From Phycomyces blakesleeanus NRRL 1555(-) (taxonomy: Eukaryota; Mucoromycota; Mucoromycetes; Mucorales; Phycomycetaceae), in the NCBI RefSeq assembly GCF_001638985.1, contig NW_017265154.1, forward strand, positions 186,001-250,000: a DNA stretch of 64,000 bases, written 5' to 3'. A model generated the notes under the pieces. That model was not told where the DNA came from. It did not search any database and saw nothing but the letters and a program-made list of their open reading frames with translations. This document shows, in pieces, positions 49,406-62,132 of the stretch (its first letter is position 1; each line of letters begins with the position of its first letter). A program made the position numbers and the translations under genes.

Positions 49406-51870
49406 TCATTGGACTGTTGACTGTCCAGAGCGGGGTTCTTTTTCCTCATTAGAAGTTGGGGGTCTTCCCTGCTCCATTGAAAGCTCAGTGATCTCAGCTG
49501 GACCAACAGCGCGACCTGATCGATCATCTTCAAGTTCAACTACTCCAAAATCACGATTGCGCTCTTCTTTACCCACCAAAACTACGTATATGCGTACATA
49601 TCATCGATCAATGAAGGACTCGATATATATACCTATCAATATTTTGTAAGATCTATAGCATACCTGTGATAATTAAGCATGCACAGACACACCCCATGAA
49701 GATAGCTTGTGTCAGGCCATAGTTTGCAATATTCTTTCCGTCGGAATCTAGCCTGTAACTACCGTCCTCATTTTTGATTGGGTTATTCTCACCAATGACA
49801 GCCTGTATTTGACTGCTTGCAGCACTGATCTACAGAAAAAGAAAATTAGAGAAAGGAAAAAAATGTTAATGAATGGATATACTAATATATGTGTATATGA
49901 ATACGATGGGAGGATTTGTGCCATCAAATGAAAGAAATTGATATAAAATAGAAGAATGATAGTAAAGGTTCAATCTACGCACCAGGTTTCCTAGTTGGTA
50001 TGCCAAACCCGGCATCAAACCTCTAAAGGCAGGCGGGGCCAATTCATTAATGTGAGCTGGAATGACGCCTATTGAAAAATAAAAATAAAAAATCAAGGTG
50101 TGTGTGTTTGTGTTTTTTTTTGTTATCAATAAATCCATTCAATTAGAAAATAAAAGATAGAAGGGCAAGAAAAAAAAAGAAAGAAATCATGGGGATCAAC
50201 AATTACCCCAAGCGCCTTGGACAAAGAATTGAAGAGCGAATGCACCGAACTGAAGGGATTGAATATTTGGTCCAAATGCCCACAATGGGATAAAAGCACC
50301 TGTCAGGATTGCACAGACTGCAATACAAAACCTCCGGCCGAAATAGTTTGAGTAGTAGCCGACAATGGTGCCACCACAGATTGCACCGAAATTGTAAATG
50401 ACACTTGTGGCAGTCTTTTGATCATTGTCGTAGCCAAGTTGGGTCTGTAGGAAAGTAGGATAGAGATCCTGGGAGCCGTGGGATAAAAAGTTCATAAAGG
50501 CCATGAGGATGACCATGTAAATTAATCTGAGCCAGTGTTTCTTGATAACGACCCAGGTTTCCTTGAAAATAGATCGACCCAAGATCTTGCGAGCTTCTTT
50601 TGTTTTCTCAAAGGGCTCTGATTCTGGCACCCAAAATCGAATAATGACGGCCAATAGGGCAAATGCAGCACCCACCCAGAAAAGAACACGCCATGAAGAG
50701 CCATTCCGAACGACACCATAGTTTGCAACTGTGGCCAAAAGGTAACCAGTCGCATATCCTATTTCGTGGTTATGATGTCAATAGTCTGATCTGGGCTCGA
50801 GGTGCATGTGTTGGTCTGTTTGTTTGTTTGTCTATTGATTCATTACCTTGCTGATAAATTCCAGAGAAAAGACCTCTTGCTTCAACAGGGAGTGATTCTA
50901 GTGCCAGACTTGCGCCAAGTCCCTAAGTAACCAAAAAAAGAAAACAGGACGGCTTAATAGGTAGGACAGACATTTACAAAGTGTGAAACTTACCCATTCA
51001 CCACCCATTGCTATACCAAATACTGCTCTGAGTCCAATAAAGGTTTGTAAATTGGGCGCGAACCCACTAGCCATGTTGATAATCGAATAAAGCACAATAT
51101 CAATCATCAGGGGCCACCGGCGACCGTATTTATCAGCCAATGCACTACACGATATGATATATCAGTCATTTGATCTTGCTTCCTTTGTTGAAACATTACC
51201 CAAAAATAAGTGCACCAATAGGTCTCAACATCTACAATAATACATATGTGAATCCATATATGAGTGTGTATATTTTTTTTTAAAAAAAAGATCATTTATA
51301 TTTCTATAATGCTTCTTATTGTTATTATTATTTTGGGTGTATTAAATTACCAGGGTTGTAGTAATGGCACCTAATCAAATATAAACAACAGTTAAAATTA
51401 ATACTTCTTTCTTTTCAAAAAAATAAATAAATAAAACTTACTTGTAACATCTGAAGGTTCGACACCAAAGTCTTTTGCTAGAAGATGAAAGACAAAAAGA
51501 AAGGCAGGTTAATGATTGTACAATATGCACATATCTTGCAAAGTACAAACCAATTGATGTGGCTGTCAAAGTGACTGAAAAGAAGTCAAACGCATCCAAG
51601 GTCCAGCCAAAGAAAGCTTTTATAATAGAAATATCCCAAAGATGTATTAGTCTCATGTACCATCATCCTTTAACCGAACTTACCTGCAGCAAACGTAATA
51701 CGCTGAGTGTTGTTGAGATTTGTAAGGAGATGCCATACATTCGTAGGCTTTTCTGGCTTCTGATATATGGAATCTTTTATCTTTCTCAATATTTGCCTTG
51801 TTTTGCTTTCTTGTACATTCTCGATCTGCTCAACAGAAGAGACATCTAGATCCTTGTTTTCTTTAGCCAT
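49406..51870 (-). CDS. JEN1: JEN1-type carboxylate (lactate/pyruvate):H+ symporter, MFS
   Basis: Eleven exons close in frame to 515 aa: 51870-51684, 51616-51551, 51477-51442, 51370-51351, 51231-51200, 51144-50994, 50922-50847, 50758-50207, 50068-49983, 49829-49664 and 49581-49406. The family imports short-chain monocarboxylates with protons at the plasma membrane. Diagnostic features are [20 protein letters not shown] in the first membrane helix, ADKYGRRWP in loop 2-3, the JEN signature [20 protein letters not shown] in loop 8-9 and [15 protein letters not shown]. The N-terminus (about 65 residues) and the acidic C-terminal tail are cytoplasmic. Three very short exons (36, 20 and 32 nt) fall in the first two helices. 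JEN1 is usually glucose-repressed in yeast; nothing in the sequence here proves that. Confidence 0.93.
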
Positions 51871-52736
51871 CGTGTGTGGATCTGGATCTGTACCAAGTTT
51901 GATGATAAAGAAGTTTAAGCCTGTAACTTTTCTGGTTTTATTTTATACAGATCAAATGAATTTAAATGTATTTTTTTTTATTTTGTCTTTGACCAGTATC
52001 AGAGTTCTATTTTTTTAAGGTTTCCCGTTAGTGATCATAAAGACGTTATGCGATAGGTATTCCCCACACTGATAACATTTGGTACAAGTCCGAGGAAAAC
52101 GGGATTTTGTGTTCCCAAACTAGTTAAATTGTGCTTATTGTTTCCTTCTTCTTTGACCTGATATGAATATTTTTTTTCTCTCTTTTCTTTTCCCTATGTT
52201 CTTTGATCTAATTGTGTAATTCGTAGATCTTTTGTACAAATCTACATCTTGTAAATTCTAAAAAAATTCTATATCTTAGATTCTATATATTTTTTTAACC
52301 TTTTTTGCTTCTTTGTATACATATATGTATATTTATTTTATTTTTTCGGAGGTAAACTGTTTATCCGTTTCCCAGAACATATATATGTTTCCTTGAGGTC
52401 TTACAATTACCTAACCAACATCACACAATGGACTTTGGCTATACTCAAAAAGAAACAAGGCTCTAAATAAAGATAGTTGCAAAAGGAGAACCCCACACTT
52501 GGTGTTTAGTTTTTGTTCTTTTTTACACACGCTGGAAAATTAATAGAAAAAATGGAGAATTTTCACAGCCAAGATATTCATCGTTGAAAAATGAAATACT
52601 AATAACAGAATTGAACATTTTTTTTGTTTGAATGACTTGTGTATATAAATATAAATGGAGGGGATCTTTTTTGATCTTTTTAAAAGATCTGAAAAAAATT
52701 ATTACTATTGCTGTTGCTGTTGCTATTGATTTCTAT
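51871..52736. other. Spacer between permease promoter and RRP6 3' end
   Basis: AT-rich, with T-runs and TA words. No gene is seen. Confidence 0.5.
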
Positions 52737-55364
52737 CTATTGTGCTCTTTTTTGCTTTTTCTTCTTTTGAGACATAGAATTGAGTACGACTACATCAGAA
52801 TCCTTGCGTTTTGTCTCTCTTTCTGTCGTTGGGACAAATACGTGTTCATCTGCTGGGATTTCTACAGCTGGAACTGCGGGAGTCTTTGGTGCGACCTTAA
52901 CCTTTAATCCCTCACACGGGAAAGTCAGCTTTATAGTAGCTCGGATCTGATCTGCCAAATTTTGTTCTGGAGTAGGCTCTATTGACTCTGTGAGAAGTGA
53001 GTGAAACAATGATGATGTCTTTTTCAAGAGTCGGCTTGCTTCTACTTTTCGGTCAGCAGCAATCTTTTCAAGATCAAATGCAGAGGGATCTAGCTTCTTC
53101 TTTACGATCTTTGGTTGATTTTGTTGTTTGCTTTCTTGTGATTTATGACTGGGATTTTGTAAAGAGTTTGTGTTTACTACAGCACTGGCTTTCTCGACAG
53201 GTTCAGACTCTTCTGTTTGAGAAGCTCCCACGAGTGCATCCGCCTTTGCGCGCTGGATCAAAAGCGCTAATGCTTGTGCATTTACGCGAACCAAAAGAGG
53301 GCAAGGGTTACAGCAGCCAATGACACCTGCTGAGTCAATAGGCATTTTCTCCACCAGTGCAAAGAGCATGTGGTTTGGTAGCACATAACGAACAGATTCA
53401 TCCTCCTCGCGCGCAATGTGATCTCTCCAATAATGCAGCTGTTTGAATACACTCAACTGTTGGTCGTTCATACGATACTTCCACTTATCCAAAGCATTCT
53501 TCCACCCACCAGGACCCAATCCATTCTTAACATCGTAAATCTCCTTTTCGTCTTTGTGAAGTGATAGTTCAGCCGAACGTTGGAGAACTTGGCGAAGTAG
53601 GTTTTGGTTGGCACCAGATTTTTCCAGCAGCTCGTTACGCAAGCAATCATAGATGTAAGGAAGATAGTGCGTGTCAGAGCGCGCATAGTCAAACATCTCT
53701 TCCGGAACAGGACTAAAGAATAGCAATTATTACTATAGCCCAAATGTATCATATATTAAACTTGCATACCGAATTCTCCAATCTGCCAGCTGGTATTTTT
53801 TATCCGCATCGAAATCGCAGTACTTTTTCAGTAAGTAGGCAAGGCTGTGATGAGGAAACTCTAAAATAATGTACACACACAGAGAGAGACAGATATAAAA
53901 CATTAGTCATCAACATCTATCGTAGTTCAATAAACTAATGGAAACAAAACAGCAATATTTTTCCCGTTATTTACCCAAAACTTTGGTGACAAAATATGTA
54001 TCGAAAAGGTTAACGATATAAAGGCCAAAATCGCGTTGCAGCCAAATAATATCACTGTCAGCACCATGGAGAATCTAAAAACCAAAACCACCAACATTTA
54101 GTTTTTGCCTTTTTTTTTGGAATCTACTTTAATTTTCAACTTCATAGCTAAAAAAAACCGAGTTTGTACATACCTTGACGATATTGGGATCGGCAAAGTA
54201 CTCATTCAACAACCACATCTTGTCTCTGAGTTCGAGGGTGTCAATGATAAAATCTTCATCACGGGTGCTGATTTGCATAAGACAAGTGAAACCCAGGTAA
54301 CTTCTGTAGTTGTGATATTCTAAATCCACAGCCAGTTCTTCTACATCCTCAAATGTGTCCATCATCTTTCTCAATCCTTCCTCTGTGTCAACCCATGTTG
54401 CAGAAGTTTTGTCAAAAGGCTTGTACATCTCAGGCTTTTTCTCCTTGAACATGTGTTCGGGGTATTCAAGGTGCTTTATCTCATACTCATAAGGATGGGG
54501 CAGCGAGTAGACGATTGATCCGCTGTCCATTTCCAAAGTCTCGGCTACACAAAATAACCAACCAAAAAAAAAGGGCGTAAATTCTCTCTATCTCTTATCT
54601 CTATATTTCGCATATGTATGTACGCATGAATGTATTTTCCCGTTTGCTTACTATTGTCTAAAGGAACCTTTGCGTGGGGTTTGTAAACAATCTTTCTTTC
54701 AATTGGTGCAGTCAAAGAGTTATTGATACGATCTTTGAATTTGATCTGAGGTCTAACAACGTTCTTGGCGTGCAGGAACTTGTACTCAAGTTTTCCATTT
54801 TGCGACTTTTGGGAGACTTGTGTGACTTCGGGAGCAGTCTGCTGCAAGAAACTTTCTGGTTTGTGAACACGTCCAACCATTTCATCCAAGCACAAATCCT
54901 AAAAGACATACAAGTGATAAGAGTAAGAAATCATTATTTTTTTTTGCCTTTAATATTTTATACTTTTAGATTATTATTATTATTAATGCAGCCTAGAATC
55001 TATACCGATAATCATTTGTGTACACAAGAAGAATATTGTTAATACTTACAGTTCTTTCCAATAAACCATCAACAACATCAACAACACCATTAAAATTATC
55101 GACTACATCGTCAACATCCTCATAATCCTTGGCACTTATTCCAGTATCGTCCGAGCATTTTTGAAGAAGGTTGTTTGAAATAGATAAAAGACGTGATCCA
55201 ACATGGTCAATGCCTTTCGAAAATTCTTTGTCTAAGGTTCGGTAGAATCCCATGTCTTCAATTGGAAGCGCATTAGACGCCGAAGCTGCAGAGACAAGCG
55301 CTTTGAATAAAGACGCCTGGTACTGCTTGAAATTAAGTGTTGGATCAGGAATCTCTGATGACAT
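52737..55364 (-). CDS. RRP6: Exosome 3'-5' exoribonuclease Rrp6 (EXOSC10)
   Basis: Six exons (55364-55050, 54898-54652, 54544-54174, 54074-53975, 53860-53770, 53712-52737) close to 699 aa, close to yeast Rrp6 length. It trims and degrades nuclear RNA with the exosome. The N-terminal PMC2NT region (about 15-105, contact to the cofactor Rrp47) is present. The DEDD-y nuclease has Asp261 and Glu263 (VDLEYH), Asp317 (HGADSDIIW), and Tyr384 with Asp388 (YARSDTHYL). An HRDC domain follows ([18 protein letters not shown]). The C-terminus is a Lys-rich tail ([11 protein letters not shown]), a likely nuclear signal or exosome lasso. The start at 55364 (MSSEIPDP) is preferred; an in-frame ATG 18 codons upstream (55418) would add a Cys/Lys-rich leader. 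Confidence 0.95.
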
Positions 55365-55461
55365 CCTTTCTTTCTTTTTTTGGTTGGCACAATGTTCTGT
55401 ACATCGCTTACAAGACAACAGCCTTTAATCAAAAAAATCTCGCCAACAAAAGCAGTCATGT

Positions 55462-55467
55462 CACGTG
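55462..55467. promoter_or_regulatory. CACGTG E-box in the divergent RRP6/FAR1-like promoter
   Basis: A CACGTG palindrome lies about 98 bp before the RRP6 start codon. It is the binding word of bHLH factors such as Cbf1. Function is inferred from position only. Confidence 0.35.
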
Positions 55468-55569
55468 TATTACAACAATGCATTATGTATATTGCCTTTC
55501 TTTTTCATTTTATTTTTTGAAGGATACAGTGCTTTTAAGTACTATGAATTTCTAATCTTATTGACAGCC

Positions 55570-55596
55570 AAAAAAAAAAAAAAAAAAAAAAAAAAA
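55570..55596 (+). repeat. Poly(dA:dT) tract of 27 A residues
   Basis: An uninterrupted run of 27 A lies in the roughly 900-bp intergenic region between the divergent RRP6 and FAR1-like genes. Such tracts exclude nucleosomes and mark fungal promoters; a retroposed tail is the alternative. An 89-codon frame at 55768-56037 after it is probably chance. Confidence 0.6.
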
Positions 55597-56267
55597 CTAG
55601 TGATTTTATTTTACTTTACTTTTTTTATGGCTTTGATCTAATATGTAGATAATGCTAGATAATTTATGAGATTAATTTTCCTATTGTAAAGAACAAAGAA
55701 ACACCTAGTACTGGCAACTCAAAATTAAATGGAGGACATAATTGTATTTCCTTAGGTATATATAAAAATGGAACCCAGCCATAATAAAATGATTTTCTTG
55801 TTAAATTGCAGAGCACAGAACAATGCTATAGCAACAAAAAGATTTGGGGGAGTGTATTTTAAATATCTCTATCAAAAAGAAAGGAGTTTAGAGACGGTAT
55901 TGATGGACTTTGCTGTAATTGTAGTGCGAGTGGATGGTAATGATGTGATGTGGTATTTCTTATCGACCATTTGCTTTTGTGATGATTGTGACAAGAATCG
56001 AATGAATGAATTGCTTAGTAGGATATATTGTGTGTAAGAAAAGATACTTCTTTTTGTCGCAGCTTCCATGAATATCTCAGTAAATTTAAATGAATTGTTT
56101 TAATATTTTACGTCTTTTCTGTTTTAATTGTTAGTTGAATATTGTATTAAAAATAGATAAAGTAAAATAAAATTGATTCATGGGATAAGTATAGGATAAG
56201 AAAATAAATGTCTGGGTAATTTTCTATGGCCTAGCCTTTTTCTTTTTATTTTATTAGAGACAAAGAT

Positions 56268-57029
56268 ATGATGACGTCAACAGGCTTAGCAAGTAAGTAA
56301 GCACAGCCTTTGGTGTTTACTATCAAAATTCTTGGTGCACCTAGCGATTTTCTATCCTTTCGCTTTTTACCAGTCATGCTGAACAACGAGTATCCAACCA
56401 AAAACGAAGCCCGAAACGCCTGTAAGGCATATGCAAAAGAACAAGGGTTTGCGCTTTCTACTGTTAGAAGCAATGCACTTGTGGTTACAATGGGATGTGT
56501 GCACCATGGCCACCCACGTAATCGAGAGGAAAAGGCAAAGCGACGAGAAAAAAAAGATGAGCTATTTGTTGAGAGCACATCTATGCAAACAGGCCATCCT
56601 ACTGAAGATTCAGTATCACTTTTACCAAAAGATATTATGCCAAAGCGAACACGCAACAAGGATTCGATGCGAATGAATTGTCCATATTTCATCAAGATCA
56701 GACTGCGAAATGCTGTATGGGTGGTGACTGAGATATACGGTGGCGATCCCAACAAGGATGGCTGTCCACTTCACAACCATCCGTATGCCGATGATATTTA
56801 CTATTATTCTCAGCACAGACGTCTAACTGAGGTTTCACGTACACTCGCACTGAATATGATGGAAACTGGCGCAACAAACAATACAATCCGCGATTTCTTG
56901 CGGGAACGGGGCGAGGGTGCCACGAACAAAGATATCGCAAATCTTCGTCAGCTTGCGTTCAACAACAACCCAGCACGAACAATTATGCGTTTGATTAATC
57001 AACTGCAGTGCAAGGAGGAACAATCTTAG
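56268..57029 (+). CDS. FAR1-like (WRKY-GCM1 type) DNA-binding protein, small
   Basis: Two exons (56268-56292 and 56374-57029) joined by a GTAAGT...TTTTTACCAG intron give 226 aa. The domain starts MLNNEYPTKNEARNACKAYA, then EQGFALSTVRSNALVV, a first cysteine (MGCVHHGHPRN), a long polar insert, then MNCPYFIKIRLRNAVWVVTE and GCPLHNHPYADD with the closing His pair. This is the C-C-H-H layout of FAR1 domains. The rest is a helical tail (LALNMMETGATNNTIRDFLR) like the start of a MULE-type linker. No transposase catalytic core follows, so it is probably a host DNA-binding protein of the same broad family as the gene at 40781-44406. It is divergent from RRP6. Confidence 0.78.
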
Positions 57030-57450
57030 TAAAAGAGGAAACCAAAAAAAAAGATATATATATATATTCAACAACACCAGTACACTCACAAGCACCATCA
57101 ACATCCCCCCTCTTTCTTTCTTCACAAAATCACAAATGCCTCTCCTCCCCTCCTTCCACTTCCTGCCTTCTTATATATATATATTATATTATATTATTTT
57201 ATTTTATTACTATTCTACTCTATCCTATTCTATCCTATTCTATTCTTTCTTCTGCCAATTGCACAAACTTCCTTGAAAGCTGAGTCAAATCGAATCAAAT
57301 CAAGCCAAGCCAAGTCAAGCAATACTTTGTACAAGACTTGTAGTACTCACATTTAAAATAGAATAGAGTTTACTACAAATTTTGTCCTTTGCAATTCCTT
57401 TTTTTTCTTTTTTTTTTCTCTAAACACATACACACACGTATATATATATA

Positions 57451-57493
<43 letters not shown>

Positions 57494-60257
57494 GTTCGTA
57501 GCCTGTGTTCTCAGATACTGTACATGAAACTTTATTATGGTCTGTGAGCTGATAATAATGGGAATGAAGCCCAGATTTGAGGATACAAGCAAAATATAGA
57601 ACTTTTGAAATACTTCGTTGGTTTTGCTTGGCAAATGATCCTATTCAAGGTTATTTTTGACACGATTACGGTATAAAGTTAAAACGAACAATTACACACA
57701 TTAATACCAAGACAAAAAAAAACTTTCAAACGTCGGTTAAGTAAGGCGCCTGATTATTTTTCCTTCTCTCTTTCTAATATAAATCTAGTGGACTAACTTG
57801 TTTTGTTATTGTTTTTATTATGTCCTAAGGACAGACTACACTAGTCCGGCCCGAACATGCATTCATGGTTTCACTACTACATAAAAACCGACACGTTGCT
57901 GAATCCCACAGCCTAACACGATCAAATGTTACCAATAATTCAATATTAGTAAAAACCGAACAAATCTCACGTAAGACAAACATATGCAAGTCTTTGCCAA
58001 GTGCTTTTATTTATGTGTAACAATGCAAGATATGGGGTTTATTTTCTTTCTCTCTCTCTCTCTGCACATATATAAGACAAGAATATCTGATTCCAAAGCC
58101 CAGACTTTCTTTTTTTGTTTGTTTGTTTTCAATTAACGAATAGTTTGCGAGAAATAAGTTGTTATGGACAATCAATATATTTTTATGATCTATGTATATA
58201 TATATATATATATATAGGGCTCTTGACAGCTATAGTTTGTATTACAGTGTAATGATGAGTCCTAATGAGCTACCAATGAAGATTTAGGAAGATGTGATGT
58301 AATAGTGAATTATAGATGACTTGCATATTAAGATTAAAAAAAAAAGTAAAATAAAAAAATGGTAATTTATGTACACATGTGCGCGCATTTGTGTGTGTGT
58401 CTTGATAGCTAAAGCCTTGGAGATAATAAATAAAAATAAAAATAAAAATAAAAGCTTTTAAAGGTTAAGAAGTTTCCAGAATACTGTCATGGTAACTTGG
58501 GTTTTGTTTTAATATATATATATATATATATATATAAAGGTAAAAAAAGTATAATAAAATGGTGAAGAATATTAACTATGCTTTGGGGGATAATATGATA
58601 GCCTGTATTTTGTTCACACTGTTATTGACTTGAAACAAAGATGTGTAGATACGAAGAATATCATTGTAATGAAAATTTGTAATCTGGAAAATTTAATACC
58701 TTTGAGAAATTGGATTCCAATACACATGTTGTAGACTCACAGCCACGCCCAAAATACAAAAATAAAAATGACATGAGGTCAATCGTGCATTTTGTACACA
58801 TCTTAGTTTCCTATTTATCTATTGATTAGAAATACACAGAATGCTTACAAATCATTTGTAATATTAGATATATCGAAAATTTATAGACCCTGGAAATTTA
58901 CTATTTAAACAGATCAATAGAAATCAAAGCATTAAAAAAGAATATATATATATTCTTTTGACTATATATTTCAACTATCACACGCCTATACAAACACTAC
59001 AAACACTAGATACACTAGATACACTAGATACACTATATACGCACACAAGATCACTTCTGACCACTCACATATATGTATATATGTTATTCACCGATATATT
59101 TGTTTGACTGACACATTCTGCCTTACCTCAACCAGTTTTCCGAAATCAAGTTCAAGAAATTACGATTTGACTCAATAAAATTTAAGGTTAACTTTTTTAT
59201 TTTTTAAAATACAACAAATTTCTTGATTTAGTTCAGAGTTATAATGGTGGAACCGACAACCATGGCAGCCTAAATTGAGGGAGGTGAATATAAGAGGCCA
59301 GATCAATAAATTCCTCATGACCACTTTGGATTATTAATGTAATCCTTGACTCAAAAATAAATAAATCGAAAACTATAAAATTAATAGCAATAATCATAAA
59401 GAACTTGTACTTCTGATTCGGCCTTTGTGGTTTCCAAATTTTTGTTTTCGTTTTTGTTTTTGGGAATTTAAAGAACACAATAGTTGTTAATACAACTGTA
59501 ATTAACAATAAGACATCACCTCTTTGTGGGTAAATCAGATTGCTCTACCGATATCTTCCCATATATATATTTATTACACTCGTCGCTCCAATAGACCGAA
59601 GATCCGCGAAATTTTAGGTATACAATTTTTTATATATTTTTCTTGATCTGATAAAATTATGTTTAAGTTTGAAGACATAAAATATAAAAATAAAAGGAGA
59701 TTGAAAAATAGACTATGAGGCCCAGAACTTACTTCGCCACAAAACAAAAAAAAAACAAAAAAAAACGTATCTAATTGACTAGAAGTTACCTGGCGAGTGG
59801 GTCAGATATGCTAAATAGTATTTCAGACAAGGTTCCACTGCATCGATTTATTATACTATTTCGATCTGGCATAAATACCAAACAAGGCATATACGTATAT
59901 ATACATATATACACAGTTACATACATACAAGATACACAGATAATGGATAATAGATAAAATAAATAAAGCAGTGTGTGTATATAGTGTGTGTATATAATGT
60001 GTGTTGTGTGTGTGTTGTGTGTGTGTGTGTGTGTGTCTGAATTAGGAAAGCTGACGCGTACATCCACATGTAGTATATCAGAAGTTAATAGAACCATAGT
60101 TTAGAAAGAAGTAGGATAGAACAAAAAGTATATATCTATATATATTTATTTATATTACACTATATATAATGGACTGTTGTACTTAAAGTATCTAGGCACA
60201 ATAAAAATAATAATAAAAAAGAAATCTACCCCCCCTTCTGTAAGTATCTTTGTCAAA
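57030..60257. other. Gene-poor region with tandem repeats
   Basis: No gene supported. Contents include GTATAT hexamers (about 57455-57490), AAAAT repeats (about 58425-58452), four copies of the 9-mer CACTAGATA (about 59004-59039, the last copy degenerate), TA tracts, and GT repeats (about 59975-60036). Confidence 0.45.
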
Positions 60258-60322
60258 ATGGAATCCATTATCCCGGGCTGCCCGCCGGCCACCGGGAAGG
60301 TGCATATCCATGGAAAGAATAG
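60258..60322 (+). other. GC-rich exon-like island
   Basis: In AT-rich surroundings, 65 nt of GC-rich sequence (CCCGGGCTGCCCGCCGGCC) begin with ATG and end at a perfect GTAAGT donor, reading ESIIPGCPPATGKVHIHGKN. The first downstream acceptor (CGTTCAG at 60430) leads to a stop at once in this phase. It may be the first exon of an unrecognised gene, an upstream peptide, or a GC-rich protein-binding site. Confidence 0.3.
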
Positions 60323-60943
60323 GTAAGTTGGCTTGAGCCCCTCCTTAGTATGTAATCATCTTGCCTATTTTAAGATACTAAATTTTTTTAACTGAGAATA
60401 AAAATAATAAAATGAGAAATCTGCGTTCAGCTAGATTTTTCAAGGTTATTTCCTGCCACTTGCATGCTCTAAAATATAATTGTAAGACATATTGCAACTG
60501 TAGAAAAACGCAACTACTACCGAATATACGACACTTTGCCAAGTTGGAGTAACCTGCTTTACCATAAATAGAGACATGATCTATTCCTGTCTAATGCAAA
60601 AGAAAGCAAAAAGGTATAAAGATATAATAGTATCATAGTATAAATTATACTGATCTTTACCAAGACGAAACAGGGTCCTGGAACACGCGCTGGCATCTCT
60701 GATTTTTTCTTCCTTTTTTTTTCTTTTTTTTTTTCAAAACTCATTCAATTTCCGTTAATCATTCCGCTTGAGTCAAAAAATAACTTTTTGCACACTATCC
60801 CTACCGGACATACTAAAGACAATCCCCCAGTGACTGCTCGACTGATACAACAAGTAAAAAAAAAAAAAGATAAAAAGGATGTTGTTCTTTTCGTCGTCTT
60901 CCTCCTCCTTTTATTTTATTGTCTTCTCTCTTCTTAATATCTA
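60323..60943. other. Intergenic, promoter side of the next gene
   Basis: No gene. CT-rich sequence at about 60893-60935 directly before the next ATG is typical of a fungal core promoter or 5' UTR. Confidence 0.45.
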
Positions 60944-62132
60944 ATGTCTTCAGTATATGCCACCTATAATTTCTTCAACTCCCCAGTCTCTTCTTCAGAC
61001 AAACTATTGTCTGATATTAGAAGCCCGAGTGTCGACCTGAACGACATACTTTTTGGAGATCAAATTACGAGTGATCCTAGACTACCAGATCATGTAGAAG
61101 AGGACTGGGAAGACATTTACGCAAAAATGATTCAGCAGATGTATAACACTACCAGTGTCATATTACCATCACCTATACGAATCATCGCTAAGCACACCCA
61201 CACAGACAAGAAAAATGTGCCTGAATTCTCCAAACATGCCCACTCTATCTTTGATTCAGAATCCCTTTCGATCAAGGACTTATTCTCATATCGACAACTT
61301 CGATCAGAAAACCTTCTTCACCGTATGATACATTGTCTCAATGTCAATTGCGAAGATCAATCTTCAATCATTCGCCTCTCTAAAGGTGTTTTCGTACATC
61401 AAAAATGGCAGACCGTGCCAAAATGCAACTCCCCGACCTTGTCCATGTTTGAAGACTGCTTCTTGCAGAGTCTAGACAATGGTACGTTTTTTTTGTTTGT
61501 TTTTCAAATAAATCTAAATATTCATACCAAGACATTCAAATATCTAATCATAATAACTTATATTTTTTTATATGTGTGTAGTCGATGCGCCTATTGATAC
61601 ATTTGACTACAGCTCTCTAGATTTTATCTCGTCACAGACAACACCAAGCTCAATATCAGCATCAACTTGGTCTAGTACAGTTGCAACCTTCATTCCTTAT
61701 AGTTACACTTTTGGTGTTCGATACACAAACCCCTATGGTGGTGCAAGTGATGTTTTGATTCGCGGTCGATTACCACTCTGGTGCCACAATCTTTTCTTGG
61801 CTGAATGCGCGCGTCAAATGCCCATCAAACCTAATGAAACCCGGTACGGTTTATTTCCGTTTGCCCCTCATGTTCCTGTTACCTTTGGCAGCATGGACAA
61901 TTACGCTGCAACAATCGAAGGAGAACCAACTCCAGATCTCACAGTCGTATACGAACGTATTGCAATGGAATTAATTGAACCCGAATTTGCATACGACGAG
62001 TTTCACGATTCTGCTAATGTTAAACAAGAAATTCTCAAACATATTTTGTATTGTGATATCCCAGACAATGTTGCTCAATGGCTATCTAGTCTTGCCGATT
62101 CATGGGCAACTCCTCCAATCTTCTTTTCTTAA
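60944..62132 (+). CDS. Unknown protein, two exons
   Basis: Exons 60944-61481 and 61582-62132 join in phase (GTACGT donor; TGTGTGTAG acceptor) to 362 aa. No family is recognised. The first half is polar with an acidic stretch (DHVEEDWEDIYAKMIQQMYN) and a cysteine-containing block (MIHCLNVNCEDQSSIIRLSK). The second half looks folded, with a conserved-looking aromatic segment (YSYTFGVRYTNPYGGASDVL), GRLPLWCHNLFLAE and a C-terminal helix. There is no signal peptide or membrane segment. It may be a lineage-specific nuclear or cytosolic protein. Confidence 0.75.

Noticed and set aside
55768..56037. 89-codon frame with a CxxC motif after a TATA-like word
   Set aside because: No recognisable family, overlaps an intergenic promoter region, and amino-acid usage is not convincing.
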